The position numbers and the translations under genes were made by a program. A DNA stretch of 64,000 nt from Nocardia vinacea (GTDB lineage Bacteria > Actinomycetota > Actinomycetes > Mycobacteriales > Mycobacteriaceae): positions 5,208,001 through 5,272,000 of the forward strand of contig NZ_CP109149.1 in assembly GCF_035920345.1 (NCBI RefSeq), in the 5' to 3' direction. A model generated the notes under the pieces. The model was not told where the DNA came from, made no database searches, and saw only the letters and a program-made list of their open reading frames with translations. Of this stretch, positions 1 to 8,061 are shown in pieces (position 1 is the first letter of the stretch; each line of letters begins with the position of its first letter).

Positions 1-2
1 CC

Positions 3-1268
3 GCTGTCGGGTTCGGTAAGAAGCTGGCCGGTGGCGATAAGGGGGAGATCAACGCCCAGTTGAACCAGAAGGCCGCCGAGCAATTGTTCACCGTGCTCGG
101 TGAGCTCAAGGGCGGTGCGATGAAGTTCGGTCAGGCGCTGAGCGTCATGGAGGCCGCGGTTCCCGAGGAGTTCGGCGAGCACTATCGCGAGGCACTCACC
201 AAACTGCAGGCCGCCGCGCCGCCGATGCCCGCCGAGACCGTGCACCGGGTCCTGGACCAGCAGCTCGGCACCCAGTGGCGGCAGCGCTTTCAATCCTTCG
301 ACGACACCCCCGCGGCATCGGCGAGCATCGGCCAGGTGCACAAGGCGGTGTGGTCCGATGGCCGGACCGTCGCGGTGAAGGTGCAGTATCCGGGCGCCGA
401 CCAGGCGCTGCGCGCCGACCTCAAGACACTGTCGCGGATGACCGGTCTGATCGCCTCGGTGATTCCGGGCGCGGATGTGAAGCCGCTGCTGGCCGAGATC
501 ACCGAGCGCACCGAGGAGGAACTCGACTACCGCAACGAGGCCGCCAACCAGCGCACCTTCGCCAAGGCCTTCGATGGACATCCGGAGATCGTGGTGCCGA
601 AGGTGGTGGCCAGCGCGCCGAAGGTGATCGTGACCGAATGGTTGGACGGCACTCCGGTCTCACAGATCATCAAGCAGGGGGCCGAGGATCCGGAGGGCAC
701 GCGGGCGCTGCGCAATCGGGTCGCCGCATTGATGGGCAAATTCCACTTTTCCTCGCCGGAGACCGTGGGTCTGCTGCACGCCGATCCGCATCCCGGCAAC
801 TTCATGATGCTGCCCGACGGCAAACTGGCCGTCATCGATTTCGGTGCCTGCGCGCCCATGCCGGACGGCTTCCCCGAGGTCCTCGGCCGGATGCTGGCCC
901 TGGAACTCGACGAACGCTTCGATGAACTGGTCGAGCTCATGTACGACAACGGCTGGGTGATTCCGGGCCGGACCGTTACCGATCAGGAGATCGCCGACTA
1001 CCTGCGGCCGTTCACCGACCCGATCCAGACCGATTCGTTCCACTTCACCCGCAGGTGGATGCAGCGGGTGGCCGGTAAGGCCTCCGAGTTCAGCAGTCCG
1101 GATATGAAAACCGCGCGGGCACTGCAACTGCCCGCGCAGTACGTGATGATCTTCCGGGTGCTCGGCGGTTCGGTCGGCATCCTGGCCCAGCTCGATGCGG
1201 AGCTGCCGTTCATGCAATTGGTGCGGGCGTGGATGCCCGGCTTCCGTGAGGAGCGCTCCGCCAGCTGA
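3..1268 (+). CDS. ABC1/AarF-type atypical kinase (5' partial)
   Basis: Atypical protein kinase-like ATPase of the ABC1/UbiB/AarF family, the orthologue of M. tuberculosis Rv3197 by sequence type and neighbourhood. The reading frame is open from base 3 at the window edge, so the N-terminus lies outside. Visible family motifs are the KxGQ region (KGGAMKFGQ), the alanine-rich loop ASASIGQVH, the lysine strand VAVKVQYPG, the catalytic HADPHPGNF and the metal-binding VIDFGA. A TTG at 60 is in frame but the family sequence continues upstream of it, so it is not the start. In bacteria the family is linked to quinone or lipid biology, but the substrate here is unknown. It converges on whiB7 across a bidirectional terminator. 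Confidence 0.9.
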   Translation, partial: AVGFGKKLAGGDKGEINAQLNQKAAEQLFTVLGELKGGAMKFGQALSVMEAAVPEEFGEHYREALTKLQAAAPPMPAETVHRVLDQQLGTQWRQRFQSFDDTPAASASIGQVHKAVWSDGRTVAVKVQYPGADQALRADLKTLSRMTGLIASVIPGADVKPLLAEITERTEEELDYRNEAANQRTFAKAFDGHPEIVVPKVVASAPKVIVTEWLDGTPVSQIIKQGAEDPEGTRALRNRVAALMGKFHFSSPETVGLLHADPHPGNFMMLPDGKLAVIDFGACAPMPDGFPEVLGRMLALELDERFDELVELMYDNGWVIPGRTVTDQEIADYLRPFTDPIQTDSFHFTRRWMQRVAGKASEFSSPDMKTARALQLPAQYVMIFRVLGGSVGILAQLDAELPFMQLVRAWMPGFREERSAS

Positions 1269-1294
1269 AAGCCGAAAAAGTTTGGCCGAGAACG

Positions 1295-1337
1295 CAAACG
1301 AGCCGCCCACCGGATCTCACGGTGAGCGGCTTGTTTG
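1295..1337. terminator. Bidirectional terminator between ABC1 kinase and whiB7
   Basis: Inverted repeat CAAAC-N2-GCCGC pairing with GCGGC-N2-GTTTG, with an inner CACCG/CGGTG stem. A T-run follows on the minus strand (complement of aaaaag near 1276) and a TTTCTC stretch follows on the plus strand. It lies between two convergent genes. Confidence 0.7.
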
Positions 1338-1415
1338 CTTTCTCGTTCCTGGGCCCTGCCCGAATCCGAACCGGCCGGATAGGCCTCAGCGACCGGAGGG
1401 AGGGAATCGCAGATC

Positions 1416-1736
1416 TCATACCGAGATCGCGACCTTGCGTGGACGTCCACGCGGGCGCTTGCGGGCGATCACGACACCCTGGTCGAAGATCTCACCGCCC
1501 CAGACACCCCACGGCTCGCGCCGATCCATGGCCGCGGTCAGGCAGCCCTTTCGGATGGGGCAAGACGCGCACAGCGCCTTGGCCTGCTCCAACTGGACCG
1601 GGCTCTCGGCGAACCAGAGATCGGGATCTCCGGCTCGACAAGGCAGGACCTTTGTGACCTCCCGGGGGCGGGTGGGCCGTGCCACGGTTCGGCATGTCAC
1701 GTCAGTAGTGGCTTGTGGCCTCTCTGCGGTGAACAC
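1416..1736 (-). CDS. whiB7: WhiB7 transcription factor
   Basis: 106-residue WhiB-family iron-sulfur regulator. Four cysteines at 33, 56, 59 and 65 would hold the 4Fe-4S cluster. EPWGVWGGE at 74-82 is the sigma-A contact loop, and the C-terminal AT-hook RGRP (96-99) is the mark of WhiB7 rather than other Wbl proteins. Known WhiB7 proteins activate intrinsic resistance genes with SigA when translation or amino acid supply is disturbed. The GTG start at 1736 has AGGAG six bases upstream. Gene order (ABC1 kinase - whiB7 - uvrD2) is that of M. tuberculosis Rv3197-Rv3198c. The about 580-base leader holds a promoter with the expected WhiB7 site, a long upstream ORF and an attenuator, each listed separately. 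Confidence 0.95.
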   Translation of the reverse strand: MFTAERPQATTDVTCRTVARPTRPREVTKVLPCRAGDPDLWFAESPVQLEQAKALCASCPIRKGCLTAAMDRREPWGVWGGEIFDQGVVIARKRPRGRPRKVAISV

Positions 1737-1816
1737 GTCGTTCTCCTTCAGCTCGTTTGCAGCGGTACGTTCGTTCGTTCCGCGAAACCGAGGCCGGTGA
1801 TGGCTGAAGGGCCGGT

Positions 1817-1860
1817 AAAAAAATACTGGCCACGGTTTCGCTTCGGGCGATCCGTGGCCA
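1817..1860 (-). terminator. Attenuator in whiB7 leader
   Basis: On the minus strand a perfect 9-bp stem (TGGCCACGG/CCGTGGCCA, 1860-1852 with 1835-1827) has a 16-base loop and is followed by TATTTTTTT. This is a canonical intrinsic terminator lying 81 bases before whiB7 and only 19 bases after the upstream ORF stop. It therefore acts inside the leader rather than ending a gene. Attenuation of whiB7 by an intrinsic terminator coupled to upstream ORF translation is known in mycobacteria. Confidence 0.85.
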
Positions 1861-1879
1861 GGAGGTCGGGGAGTGTTCC

Positions 1880-2254
1880 CTACCTAGTTCGACATCTCTG
1901 TCGAATCCTGATCACGGTCGCTGGGTGTGCGGTGCGGCGGAGGCGTGCCTGCAGATCTGCCGGTGCATATCCGGCCTCAACTGCGAAGACGCCGGCTTCT
2001 GCCGTGTGGGCAAATGCCGGGTGCCAGCCCGCGCTGGGCTTGTCCTGAATGACGACGCAAATCGGGGAATGCATGCTCATGGCTTTGCCGTGATCCCCGC
2101 GTACGTCGACACCGGACAGACCGATCCCCGGCAAAGCGACTGCTTGCAGGTCGCGCACATGAGCGCTGCTTGCGAGGATCCCCCGGGAGGCGGACATAAC
2201 GGGCGCAGCATTCACCGCAACGCCAGTGGCGCTGAAGTTCGTATTGCCATTCAT
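1880..2254 (-). CDS. Upstream ORF in whiB7 leader (124 codons)
   Basis: 124-codon ORF of unknown product, transcribed ahead of whiB7. ATG at 2254 is preceded by a strong GGAGGGAGG ribosome site. Its third codon positions are GC-rich for most of its length, as in real genes, but become mixed over the last 12 codons (VIRIRQRCRTR). The stop at 1880-1882 sits beside a 7-bp hairpin (1888-1905) and 19 bases before the attenuator. I recognise no domain. Mycobacterial whiB7 leaders have short regulatory ORFs, so this probably serves as the translation sensor and may or may not also make a stable protein. A nested ATG at 1895 would encode only MSN, and a GTG at 1915 an 11-residue peptide. Which one is sensed cannot be told from sequence. 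Confidence 0.55.
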   Translation of the reverse strand: MNGNTNFSATGVAVNAAPVMSASRGILASSAHVRDLQAVALPGIGLSGVDVRGDHGKAMSMHSPICVVIQDKPSAGWHPAFAHTAEAGVFAVEAGYAPADLQARLRRTAHPATVIRIRQRCRTR

Positions 2255-2325
2255 CGGTCTGCCTCCCTCCTGTACTCGTGTCGGTAACTCTGCGCGCCGA
2301 GATGACCTCCCGGTGCGTGAATCCC

Positions 2326-2365
2326 ACCATATGTGTTGCCGCTCATTGCGACAACCTATTTTCTA
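2326..2365 (-). promoter_or_regulatory. whiB7 promoter with AT-rich WhiB7 site
   Basis: On the minus strand TAGAAAATA (2365-2357) lies two bases upstream of -35 TTGTCG (2354-2349). A 17-base spacer and -10 TATGGT (2331-2326) follow. An AT-rich box directly upstream of the -35 is the established WhiB7 activation signature, so this looks like the autoregulatory promoter. It overlaps the stop codon of uvrD2. Confidence 0.75.
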
Positions 2366-4528
2366 CCTGCGGTTTTGTGGGCTTGACCGCAGCCGTGATG
2401 CCACTATCGATAACACCTCGGCACCGTATTGCTCGAGCTTCTTCGCCCCGATTCCCGGGATCGCGGCGAGCGCGTTGTCATCGGCGGGCAGTTGCTCGGC
2501 GATCGCGGTGAGTGTGGTGTCGGTGAAGATCACGAACTCACGCACCCGCAGATCCTGCGCTTTCTCCTCCCGCCACGCCTGCAGCGCCGCGAGTAGCTCG
2601 GCATCGAGTTCGGCCGGGCAGCGGCGGCAGCGGCCGAGCATGGTGGCGTAGGTGCCGATCAGCGGTTTGGCACACACCCGGCAGGTCGGGCGCACACCAT
2701 TCGAGGCGCTATCGGCAACCGGCGCGGCGATTCGCGAGGCCGGCGAGTCGTCGGGCACCAGGCCGTTGAGGAATCGGGAGCGCCGCCGCGTGCGCCTACT
2801 GCCCTCGCTACGGGAGAGCGCCCAGGAAAGTTGCAGATATTCGCGGGCCCTGGTCACACCGACGTAGAGCAGTCGCCGTTCCTCTTCGAGGGCGGCCTGA
2901 TCGGCGACCGAACCGTCGTCGCCGAGCACATGCGCGATCGGCAGCGTGCCGTCGGCGACGCCGACAAGGAATACCGCATCCCACTCCAGGCCCTTCGCCG
3001 CATGCAACGACGCGAGGGTTACGCCCTGGACGGTCGGTGGATGCCTGGCCTCGGCGCGCGCGGCGAACTCGCGCAGCAGGCCGATCAGGTCGAGTGCGTC
3101 GTCTTGGTCGACCAACTCTTCGGTCAGGCGCACCAGCGCCATCAACGATTCCCAGCGCTCGCGCGCCTGAGCGCCCGCGGGTTCGGTTGCGGTGAGACCG
3201 ACCGGCGCGAGTGCGGCGCGCACCAAGGTAACCAAGGCCTTACCACTGCGGGACTGGTCGGGCAGATCCTCGCGAGCGGCCACCTGACGCAATGCAGATA
3301 TGGCTTGCCTAACCTCATTTCGCGCGAAAAAGCCTTCGCCACCACGGACTTGATAGGCGATGCCGAGTTCGGTCAGCGCCTGTTCATAGGCCTCGGACTG
3401 CGCGTTGATCCGATAGAGCACCGCGATCTCGGCGGCTGGTGTGCCCGCGGCGATCAGCTTCTTGATCGACCGCGCGACCGCGTGGGCCTCGGCCGGGCCG
3501 TCGTCGAATTCGGCGAAAACCGGTTCCGGGCCGTCGTCACGCTGGCCGACCAGTTGCAGTCGGGTGCCCGCGATGCGACCGCGGGCGGCGCCGATCACCC
3601 GGTTGGCCAGTGCGACCACCTGTGGTGTGGAGCGATAGTCGCGTTCCAAGCGGACCACCGTCGCCTCCGGAAAGCGGCGGGAGAAGTCGAGCAGATAGCT
3701 CGGGGTGGCACCGGTGAACGAGTAGATCGTCTGGTTCGCGTCACCGACCACGGTCAGATCGTCCCGGTCGCCGAGCCAGGCATCGAGCACACGCTGCTGC
3801 AGTGGCGTGACGTCCTGATATTCGTCGACCACGAAACTGCGGTAGCGCCCGCGGAATTCGTCGGCCACCGATGGGTAGTCCTCCAGCGCGGCGGCGGTGT
3901 GCAGCAGCAGATCGTCGAAGTCGAGCAGCAGACCGTCCGGTGTCGCCTTCAACTTCTCGTAGCCGCTGTAGGCCGCCGCGACCCGCATCGGATCGTAGGG
4001 CGGTTCGCGACGGTGTTTGGCCACGGCCGCCGGATAGTCCTCCGGTGCGATGAGAGTGGCCTTCGCCCATTCGATTTCGGTGAGCAGATCGCGGACGGCT
4101 TCGGTGCGCGAGGACAACCCGGCCTGATGTGCGGCCTGTGCCACGACCGGGAATTTGCGATCGAGCAACTGCCACGGCACATCGCCGACGATCTGCGGCC
4201 AGAAGTACTTGAGCTGGCGCAGCGCGGCGGCGTGGAACGTACGGGCCTGCACCTGGTTGGCCTCGCCACCGAGGCCGAGCGCGCGCAGGCGGTTGCGCAT
4301 CTCCCCCGCTGCGCGGGCGGTGAATGTCACCGCGAGCACTTGGTCGGCTTTGACGTGTCCGGCGGAAACCAAGTGCGCGATGCGATGGGTGATGGTCCTG
4401 GTTTTGCCGGTACCGGCACCGGCGAGCACACAGACCGGACCCCGTGGCGCGCGGACTGCCGCGGCTTGTTCGGGGTCCAGCGAGTCCAACTCCGGGCGGG
4501 TGGGCTCGCTTGTACTGGTTGCCGACAC
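2363..4528 (-). CDS. uvrD2: ATP-dependent DNA helicase UvrD2
   Basis: Superfamily 1A 3'-5' helicase. Walker A GAGTGKT follows the Q motif ([12 protein letters not shown]). Helicase motifs [25 protein letters not shown] and [13 protein letters not shown] are all visible. After the motor there is a tetracysteine zinc module (CRVC...CRRC) and then a C-terminal HRDC domain of about 70 residues, the domain order of mycobacterial UvrD2 (Rv3198c). About 721 residues from GTG 4528. Upstream in-frame ATGs at 4537, 4540 and 4570 are possible, but the conserved region begins shortly after 4528 and no good ribosome site is seen for any of them. UvrD2 acts in DNA repair and is essential in M. tuberculosis. 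Confidence 0.92.
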   Translation of the reverse strand: MSATSTSEPTRPELDSLDPEQAAAVRAPRGPVCVLAGAGTGKTRTITHRIAHLVSAGHVKADQVLAVTFTARAAGEMRNRLRALGLGGEANQVQARTFHAAALRQLKYFWPQIVGDVPWQLLDRKFPVVAQAAHQAGLSSRTEAVRDLLTEIEWAKATLIAPEDYPAAVAKHRREPPYDPMRVAAAYSGYEKLKATPDGLLLDFDDLLLHTAAALEDYPSVADEFRGRYRSFVVDEYQDVTPLQQRVLDAWLGDRDDLTVVGDANQTIYSFTGATPSYLLDFSRRFPEATVVRLERDYRSTPQVVALANRVIGAARGRIAGTRLQLVGQRDDGPEPVFAEFDDGPAEAHAVARSIKKLIAAGTPAAEIAVLYRINAQSEAYEQALTELGIAYQVRGGEGFFARNEVRQAISALRQVAAREDLPDQSRSGKALVTLVRAALAPVGLTATEPAGAQARERWESLMALVRLTEELVDQDDALDLIGLLREFAARAEARHPPTVQGVTLASLHAAKGLEWDAVFLVGVADGTLPIAHVLGDDGSVADQAALEEERRLLYVGVTRAREYLQLSWALSRSEGSRRTRRRSRFLNGLVPDDSPASRIAAPVADSASNGVRPTCRVCAKPLIGTYATMLGRCRRCPAELDAELLAALQAWREEKAQDLRVREFVIFTDTTLTAIAEQLPADDNALAAIPGIGAKKLEQYGAEVLSIVASRLRSSPQNRR

Positions 4529-4620
4529 GACACACATCATGGCAGTGCCCGCCGACAAGTCGTGCCACAAGGGATCCGGTCCGGATCGGATTCCGCCGCT
4601 TCGCAGGCTCGGTCGCGCGA

Positions 4621-5079
4621 CTAGCGATCGCGTAGGCGCCGCAGTGCACCCGCGAATGCGCTCGTATCGCCGTCGAGCGGCGCGAAGAATTCGTGATCGC
4701 AGTTCTCGACCGCGACTATCGCCCGATTCGCCAGCGCCACACCAGCTTCGGTGGGGGCGAGAGCCTTGGCCCTGCGGTCGTGTGGATGGTCGCGGCGCTC
4801 CAGCAGCCCCTTCTGCTCGAGTGCGCGCAACACCTGAGAGGTCATCATCGGGTCGGTGGCGGCGTGAGCAGCCAGATCGCGTTGTATCACCGGTTCGTCG
4901 CGACCGGCGGCGAGGTAGGTCAGCGCGGCCAGCAGGACGAACTGCACGTGGGTGAGATCGAAGGGGGCAAGGGCCGCGCGCTGAGCGGCCTGCCAGCGAT
5001 TGGTCACCTGCCAGAGCAAGAGGCCGGGACTTTCATCGGCCTCGGCGAATCGGCTGCGCAGACCGCGATCCTCACTCAT
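4621..5079 (-). CDS. MarR-family regulator
   Basis: 152-residue winged-helix repressor of the MarR family. The recognition part is [20 protein letters not shown] and the wing is [19 protein letters not shown]. It overlaps the EVE-domain gene upstream by four bases (ATGA), so the two are cotranscribed. A perfect long palindrome covers the promoter of that operon, which makes this protein the likely autorepressor. The inducer is unknown. This gene pair is absent from the otherwise conserved uvrD2-mycoredoxin interval of M. tuberculosis. Confidence 0.9.
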   Translation of the reverse strand: MSEDRGLRSRFAEADESPGLLLWQVTNRWQAAQRAALAPFDLTHVQFVLLAALTYLAAGRDEPVIQRDLAAHAATDPMMTSQVLRALEQKGLLERRDHPHDRRAKALAPTEAGVALANRAIVAVENCDHEFFAPLDGDTSAFAGALRRLRDR

Positions 5080-5528
5080 ACGCCTCCCCTATCACTGATC
5101 ATCGCCTGTTCGATCGCCGCGAAATCGTGCGCGGTCAGTTCGACCAGTCCACGGCGCAACACCATGCCCCAATTCGGCGTGCTCGTCAGATCCAGTTCAC
5201 CGCGCAGTTCGTCGATGGGGATCTCACGAGCATCGGTTCGATAGTGCACCGCGCGCCGCCACGGCTGGAAGCAGCCGCCATCCTGCGGATCCGCCTGCCA
5301 GACCGGCTGGTCCTCGATGGTGCCGATGGCGGTGAAGGACCTTATCGGCGCACCGCTGCGCATGCCTTCGCGCGGCGAGTAATAGAGGAATCCGTCGCCG
5401 GGACGCATGCGCTCGAGCGGCGTCCGCTTGCCGTGGTTGACCTGGGCGATCCCCAGTTCGACACCGCGTCGGACATGTTCCCGGGAGACCACACCCAGCC
5501 AGTACTTGGTCGTCGCAGTAGCAGTCAT
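5076..5528 (-). CDS. EVE-domain protein (UPF0310)
   Basis: 150-residue protein that is a single EVE domain: YWLGVVSREHV at the N-terminus, then HGKRTPLERMRPGDGFLYYSPR and the QPWRRAV segment. EVE domains are PUA-like folds that bind modified bases and often act with nucleic-acid defence or base-modification systems. The target here is unknown. ATG 5528 is chosen because it begins the domain and lies six bases after a -10-like hexamer, so the message would be leaderless. The longer frame to 5660 runs through the operator and is not credible. Downstream marR overlaps by four bases. Confidence 0.85.
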   Translation of the reverse strand: MTATATTKYWLGVVSREHVRRGVELGIAQVNHGKRTPLERMRPGDGFLYYSPREGMRSGAPIRSFTAIGTIEDQPVWQADPQDGGCFQPWRRAVHYRTDAREIPIDELRGELDLTSTPNWGMVLRRGLVELTAHDFAAIEQAMISDRGGV

Positions 5529-5564
5529 GGATTTAGTATGCGCGCATACTAAATCCATTCGCAA
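5527..5564 (-). promoter_or_regulatory. MarR operator palindrome over the EVE-marR promoter
   Basis: A perfect 32-bp palindrome spans 5527-5558, with half-site ATGGATTTAGTATGCG. On the minus strand -35 TTGCGA (5564-5559), an 18-base spacer and -10 CATACT (5540-5535) are seen, then six bases to the ATG. The palindrome covers the spacer, the -10 and the start codon, so binding would block transcription. It also lies 60 bp from the divergent mycoredoxin start. Confidence 0.85.
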
Positions 5565-5584
5565 GTCCCGATTCGGAGTTCGGT

Positions 5585-5610
5585 GGAACAGGATCGGGCC
5601 GTCAAATGTT
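5585..5610 (+). promoter_or_regulatory. SigH/SigR-type promoter of mycoredoxin gene
   Basis: GGAAC (5585-5589), exactly 18 bases, then GTT (5608-5610). This matches the GGAAT/C-N18-GTT consensus of the thiol-stress sigma factors SigH and SigR. The predicted start of transcription coincides with the GTG at 5620. Confidence 0.6.
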
Positions 5611-5619
5611 GAACGGTCC

Positions 5620-5877
5620 GTGACTGACGTGACCCCCACCTTGACGATGTACTCGACCACCTGGTGTGGCTATTGCCGACGGCTGAAGACGCAGTTGGAC
5701 GAGTCCGGTATCAGCTATGTCGAGATCGATATCGAAGAGGATCCCGCATCGGCCGAGTTCGTCGGCAGTGTGAACGGCGGCAACCATGTGGTGCCGACGG
5801 TGAAGTTCGCGGATGGGTCCACGGCGACGAACCCGTCGCTGGCCGCGGTCAAGCAGACATTGGCCGCCCTGGCCTGA
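5620..5877 (+). CDS. mrx1: Mycoredoxin/glutaredoxin-like protein
   Basis: 85-residue thioredoxin-fold reductase. The active site is CGYC at residues 16-19, followed by the conserved EFVGSVNGGN, VPTVKFADG and TNPS segments of actinobacterial Mrx1 (Rv3198A). Mycoredoxins reduce mycothiol mixed disulfides in the cytosol. GTG 5620 is preferred because it fits a leaderless transcript from the SigH/SigR-type promoter, although GTG 5629 is also possible. The gene is divergent from the EVE-marR operon. Confidence 0.92.
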   Translation: MTDVTPTLTMYSTTWCGYCRRLKTQLDESGISYVEIDIEEDPASAEFVGSVNGGNHVVPTVKFADGSTATNPSLAAVKQTLAALA

Positions 5878-5938
5878 TCAGGCTGCAATTGATCCGTGCG
5901 GACCGATCGGCCCGCACGGAGCTTTTGCGTGTCTTCGA

Positions 5939-6841
5939 TCAGAGCGCGGCCCAGGACTCCACGATGGTGCGCGCGATGGAGATCGAACCCGGCAGCAGTA
6001 GCCGCGCACCCTGGTTCTGGGCGGACCAGTCACCGACGGCCAGCGCCTCGCGCACCTCGGCCCGGGTGAACCAGTGGGCCTCGGCAATCTCGCCGTCCGA
6101 AAAGATCAGCGGCTGATCGGGGTCCGCGATGGCCGCGAAGCCGAGCATGAGCGAGCGCGGGAACGGCCACGGCTGGCTGCCCAGGTAGCTGATGTCGCGC
6201 ACGTCGAGCCCGACCTCCTCGCGCATCTCGCGCTCGACGCACCGCTCAAGCGACTCCCCCGCCTCCACGAATCCAGCGAGCAGGGAGAACAGAGTCTTCG
6301 GCCAGGTGTGCTGGCGGGCCAGCAGGACCCGATCGCCGCCGTCGTGGATCAGGCAGATGACGGCGGGATCAATCCGGGGGAACTCCTCGTGGCCATTCTC
6401 GGTGACCCGCGACCAACCACCCTTTGTCGAAACGGATGCGGTGCCGTCGGCAGCATTGAATCCGGCCTTGTCATGCCAGTTCAGCAGGGCCATAGCGGAG
6501 GTGAGCAGGTCGGCGGTGAGATCGTCGAGACCGCCCGCCATGGCGCGCAGATCGGTCAGCGTGCCCTGCAGTTCGGCATCCCGCACGGCCCACACCTGCT
6601 TGCCGCCATGGATGCCGAGGAAGACCGCGGCCGGACTCGGCTCGGCGGACAGCTCGACTGCCGGTTCCAGTACCAGCGCACCGTCGTCGAAGCGGAACTG
6701 CCCGCGCTTATTGATCCGGAGCAACTCGGCCTCGGCCCAGCCCTCCTTCAGCGACTGTTCGTCGGCCCGGATCTCCTCGGCCCGGTCGAGCACTGAACGC
6801 GAAAGCAGTGGAACACCATTGAGCTGAAATCCAGAGGCCAC
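5939..6841 (-). CDS. nudC: NAD(H)/NADH pyrophosphatase NudC
   Basis: 300-residue Nudix hydrolase of the NudC type. The Nudix box is GFVEAGESLERCVEREMREEVG, and the downstream SQPWPFPRSLM is the NADH-pyrophosphatase signature that separates NudC from other Nudix proteins. It cleaves NAD(H) and, in other bacteria, NAD caps on RNA. The four zinc-binding cysteines found in E. coli NudC are absent: the usual FCxxCG position reads FNAADG. The same loss is known from mycobacterial NudC. Syntenic with Rv3199c. Confidence 0.93.
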   Translation of the reverse strand: MASGFQLNGVPLLSRSVLDRAEEIRADEQSLKEGWAEAELLRINKRGQFRFDDGALVLEPAVELSAEPSPAAVFLGIHGGKQVWAVRDAELQGTLTDLRAMAGGLDDLTADLLTSAMALLNWHDKAGFNAADGTASVSTKGGWSRVTENGHEEFPRIDPAVICLIHDGGDRVLLARQHTWPKTLFSLLAGFVEAGESLERCVEREMREEVGLDVRDISYLGSQPWPFPRSLMLGFAAIADPDQPLIFSDGEIAEAHWFTRAEVREALAVGDWSAQNQGARLLLPGSISIARTIVESWAAL

Positions 6842-6864
6842 GGTTCGAGACTATCGCGCCGACA

Positions 6865-7929
6865 TTACCGGCCTGCGTGCCGGATGTAGAGCAGCTTGTC
6901 GGTCGCCTCCAGTGCGTCCACCTCGGCCTCGCCCACCCGGATCAGCTCGCCGCCGCGCACCACACCGAGCACGATATCGCCGAGGTGGCGTGGGGAGCCG
7001 CCCACCTCGGACGGTTCCACATCGCGTTCGGCGACCGCGAAGCCCTGTTCGGGGGTCAGCAGATCCTCGATCATCTCCACCACGGTCGGGGTGGTGGTGG
7101 CGATGCCGAGCAGCCGGCCCGCCGTCTCGGAGGACACCACCACCGAATCGGCACCGGACTGGCGCAGCAGATGGGTGTTCTCCGCCTCGCGGATGGCGAC
7201 CACGATCTTGGCGTTCTTATTGAGCTCGCGCGCCGTGAGAGTCACCAGGACGGCGGTGTCGTCCCGGTTGGTGGCGACCACGACCGAGAAGGCCCGCTGC
7301 GCACCGGCCAACCGGAGCACATCGGACTGGGTGGCAGAACCGTGCACCGTCACCAGGCCCACATTCGCCGCCGCCTCCAGCGCGACGGCATCGGTATCGA
7401 CCACGACGATATCGGCGGGCTGTACGCCGTCGCCGAGCATGGCATCGATCGCGGTGCGGCCCTTCGTCCCGTATCCGACGACCACGGTGTGATTTCGCAC
7501 GCTGCGCCTCCAACGCTGAATCTTGAATGCCTGCCGGGAGCGCTCGGTGAGCACGCCGATGGTGGTACCGACGAGCACGATGAGGAAGAGCACGCGCAGC
7601 GGGGTGATGATGACGATATTGGCCAGCCTGGCCTCGGCGGTCACCGGCGCGATATCGCCGTAACCGGTGGTCGACAGCGATACCGTCGCGTAGTAGAAGG
7701 CGTCGAGGAACGACAGCTCGTCACCGGAATTGTCGTGGTACCCACCGCGACCGAAGTACACAACCAGCGCCGCGGCGAACAGCAGGCCGATCGCGAACAA
7801 CACCCGGCGCACCAGCGAAGCCCATGGGCTGGTCTGGATTTCGGGGATGCGCAGCACCCCGACCAACGCGAAATCCGGACGAGTGGAAAGTCCGACACTG
7901 CGTGCATGATCACCGAACACCGGACCCAC
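6865..7929 (-). CDS. Two-helix potassium channel with RCK/TrkA-N domain
   Basis: Ion channel subunit in the inner membrane. A first membrane helix near residues 43-60 (VLFAIGLLFAAALVVYFG) is followed by a pore loop with the K+ selectivity filter TTGYGD, then a second helix (IITPLRVLFLIVLVGTTIGVL). From about residue 125 there is an RCK/TrkA-N nucleotide-binding domain (VVVGYGTKG) and then a TrkA-C-like end. This is the MthK/Kch layout and matches Rv3200c in position. GTG 7929 gives 354 residues. A later GTG near 7857, nearer the first helix, is equally plausible. Confidence 0.9.
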   Translation of the reverse strand: MGPVFGDHARSVGLSTRPDFALVGVLRIPEIQTSPWASLVRRVLFAIGLLFAAALVVYFGRGGYHDNSGDELSFLDAFYYATVSLSTTGYGDIAPVTAEARLANIVIITPLRVLFLIVLVGTTIGVLTERSRQAFKIQRWRRSVRNHTVVVGYGTKGRTAIDAMLGDGVQPADIVVVDTDAVALEAAANVGLVTVHGSATQSDVLRLAGAQRAFSVVVATNRDDTAVLVTLTARELNKNAKIVVAIREAENTHLLRQSGADSVVVSSETAGRLLGIATTTPTVVEMIEDLLTPEQGFAVAERDVEPSEVGGSPRHLGDIVLGVVRGGELIRVGEAEVDALEATDKLLYIRHAGR

Positions 7930-8061
7930 CCGCCCCTGTCCTCGCCGATCCCACGGCGTCGGCCGTCTGCGGCGTTGCTTGTCCCTCCGGCACGCACGGC
8001 AGCCTACCGGGTCCCGGCGGCGACGCTTGGCGCCGACGCGAACGGTTGGTGAATCTCTGGA

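Noticed and set aside
2831..4624. Long plus-strand open frame of about 600 codons opposite uvrD2
   Set aside because: It lies antisense to a gene with all helicase motifs in order. High GC with strong third-position bias keeps the opposite frame open.
6877..8052. Plus-strand frame of 391 codons opposite the potassium channel gene
   Set aside because: His/Gly/Arg-rich low-information translation with no domain; the minus strand has the TTGYGD filter and RCK domain.
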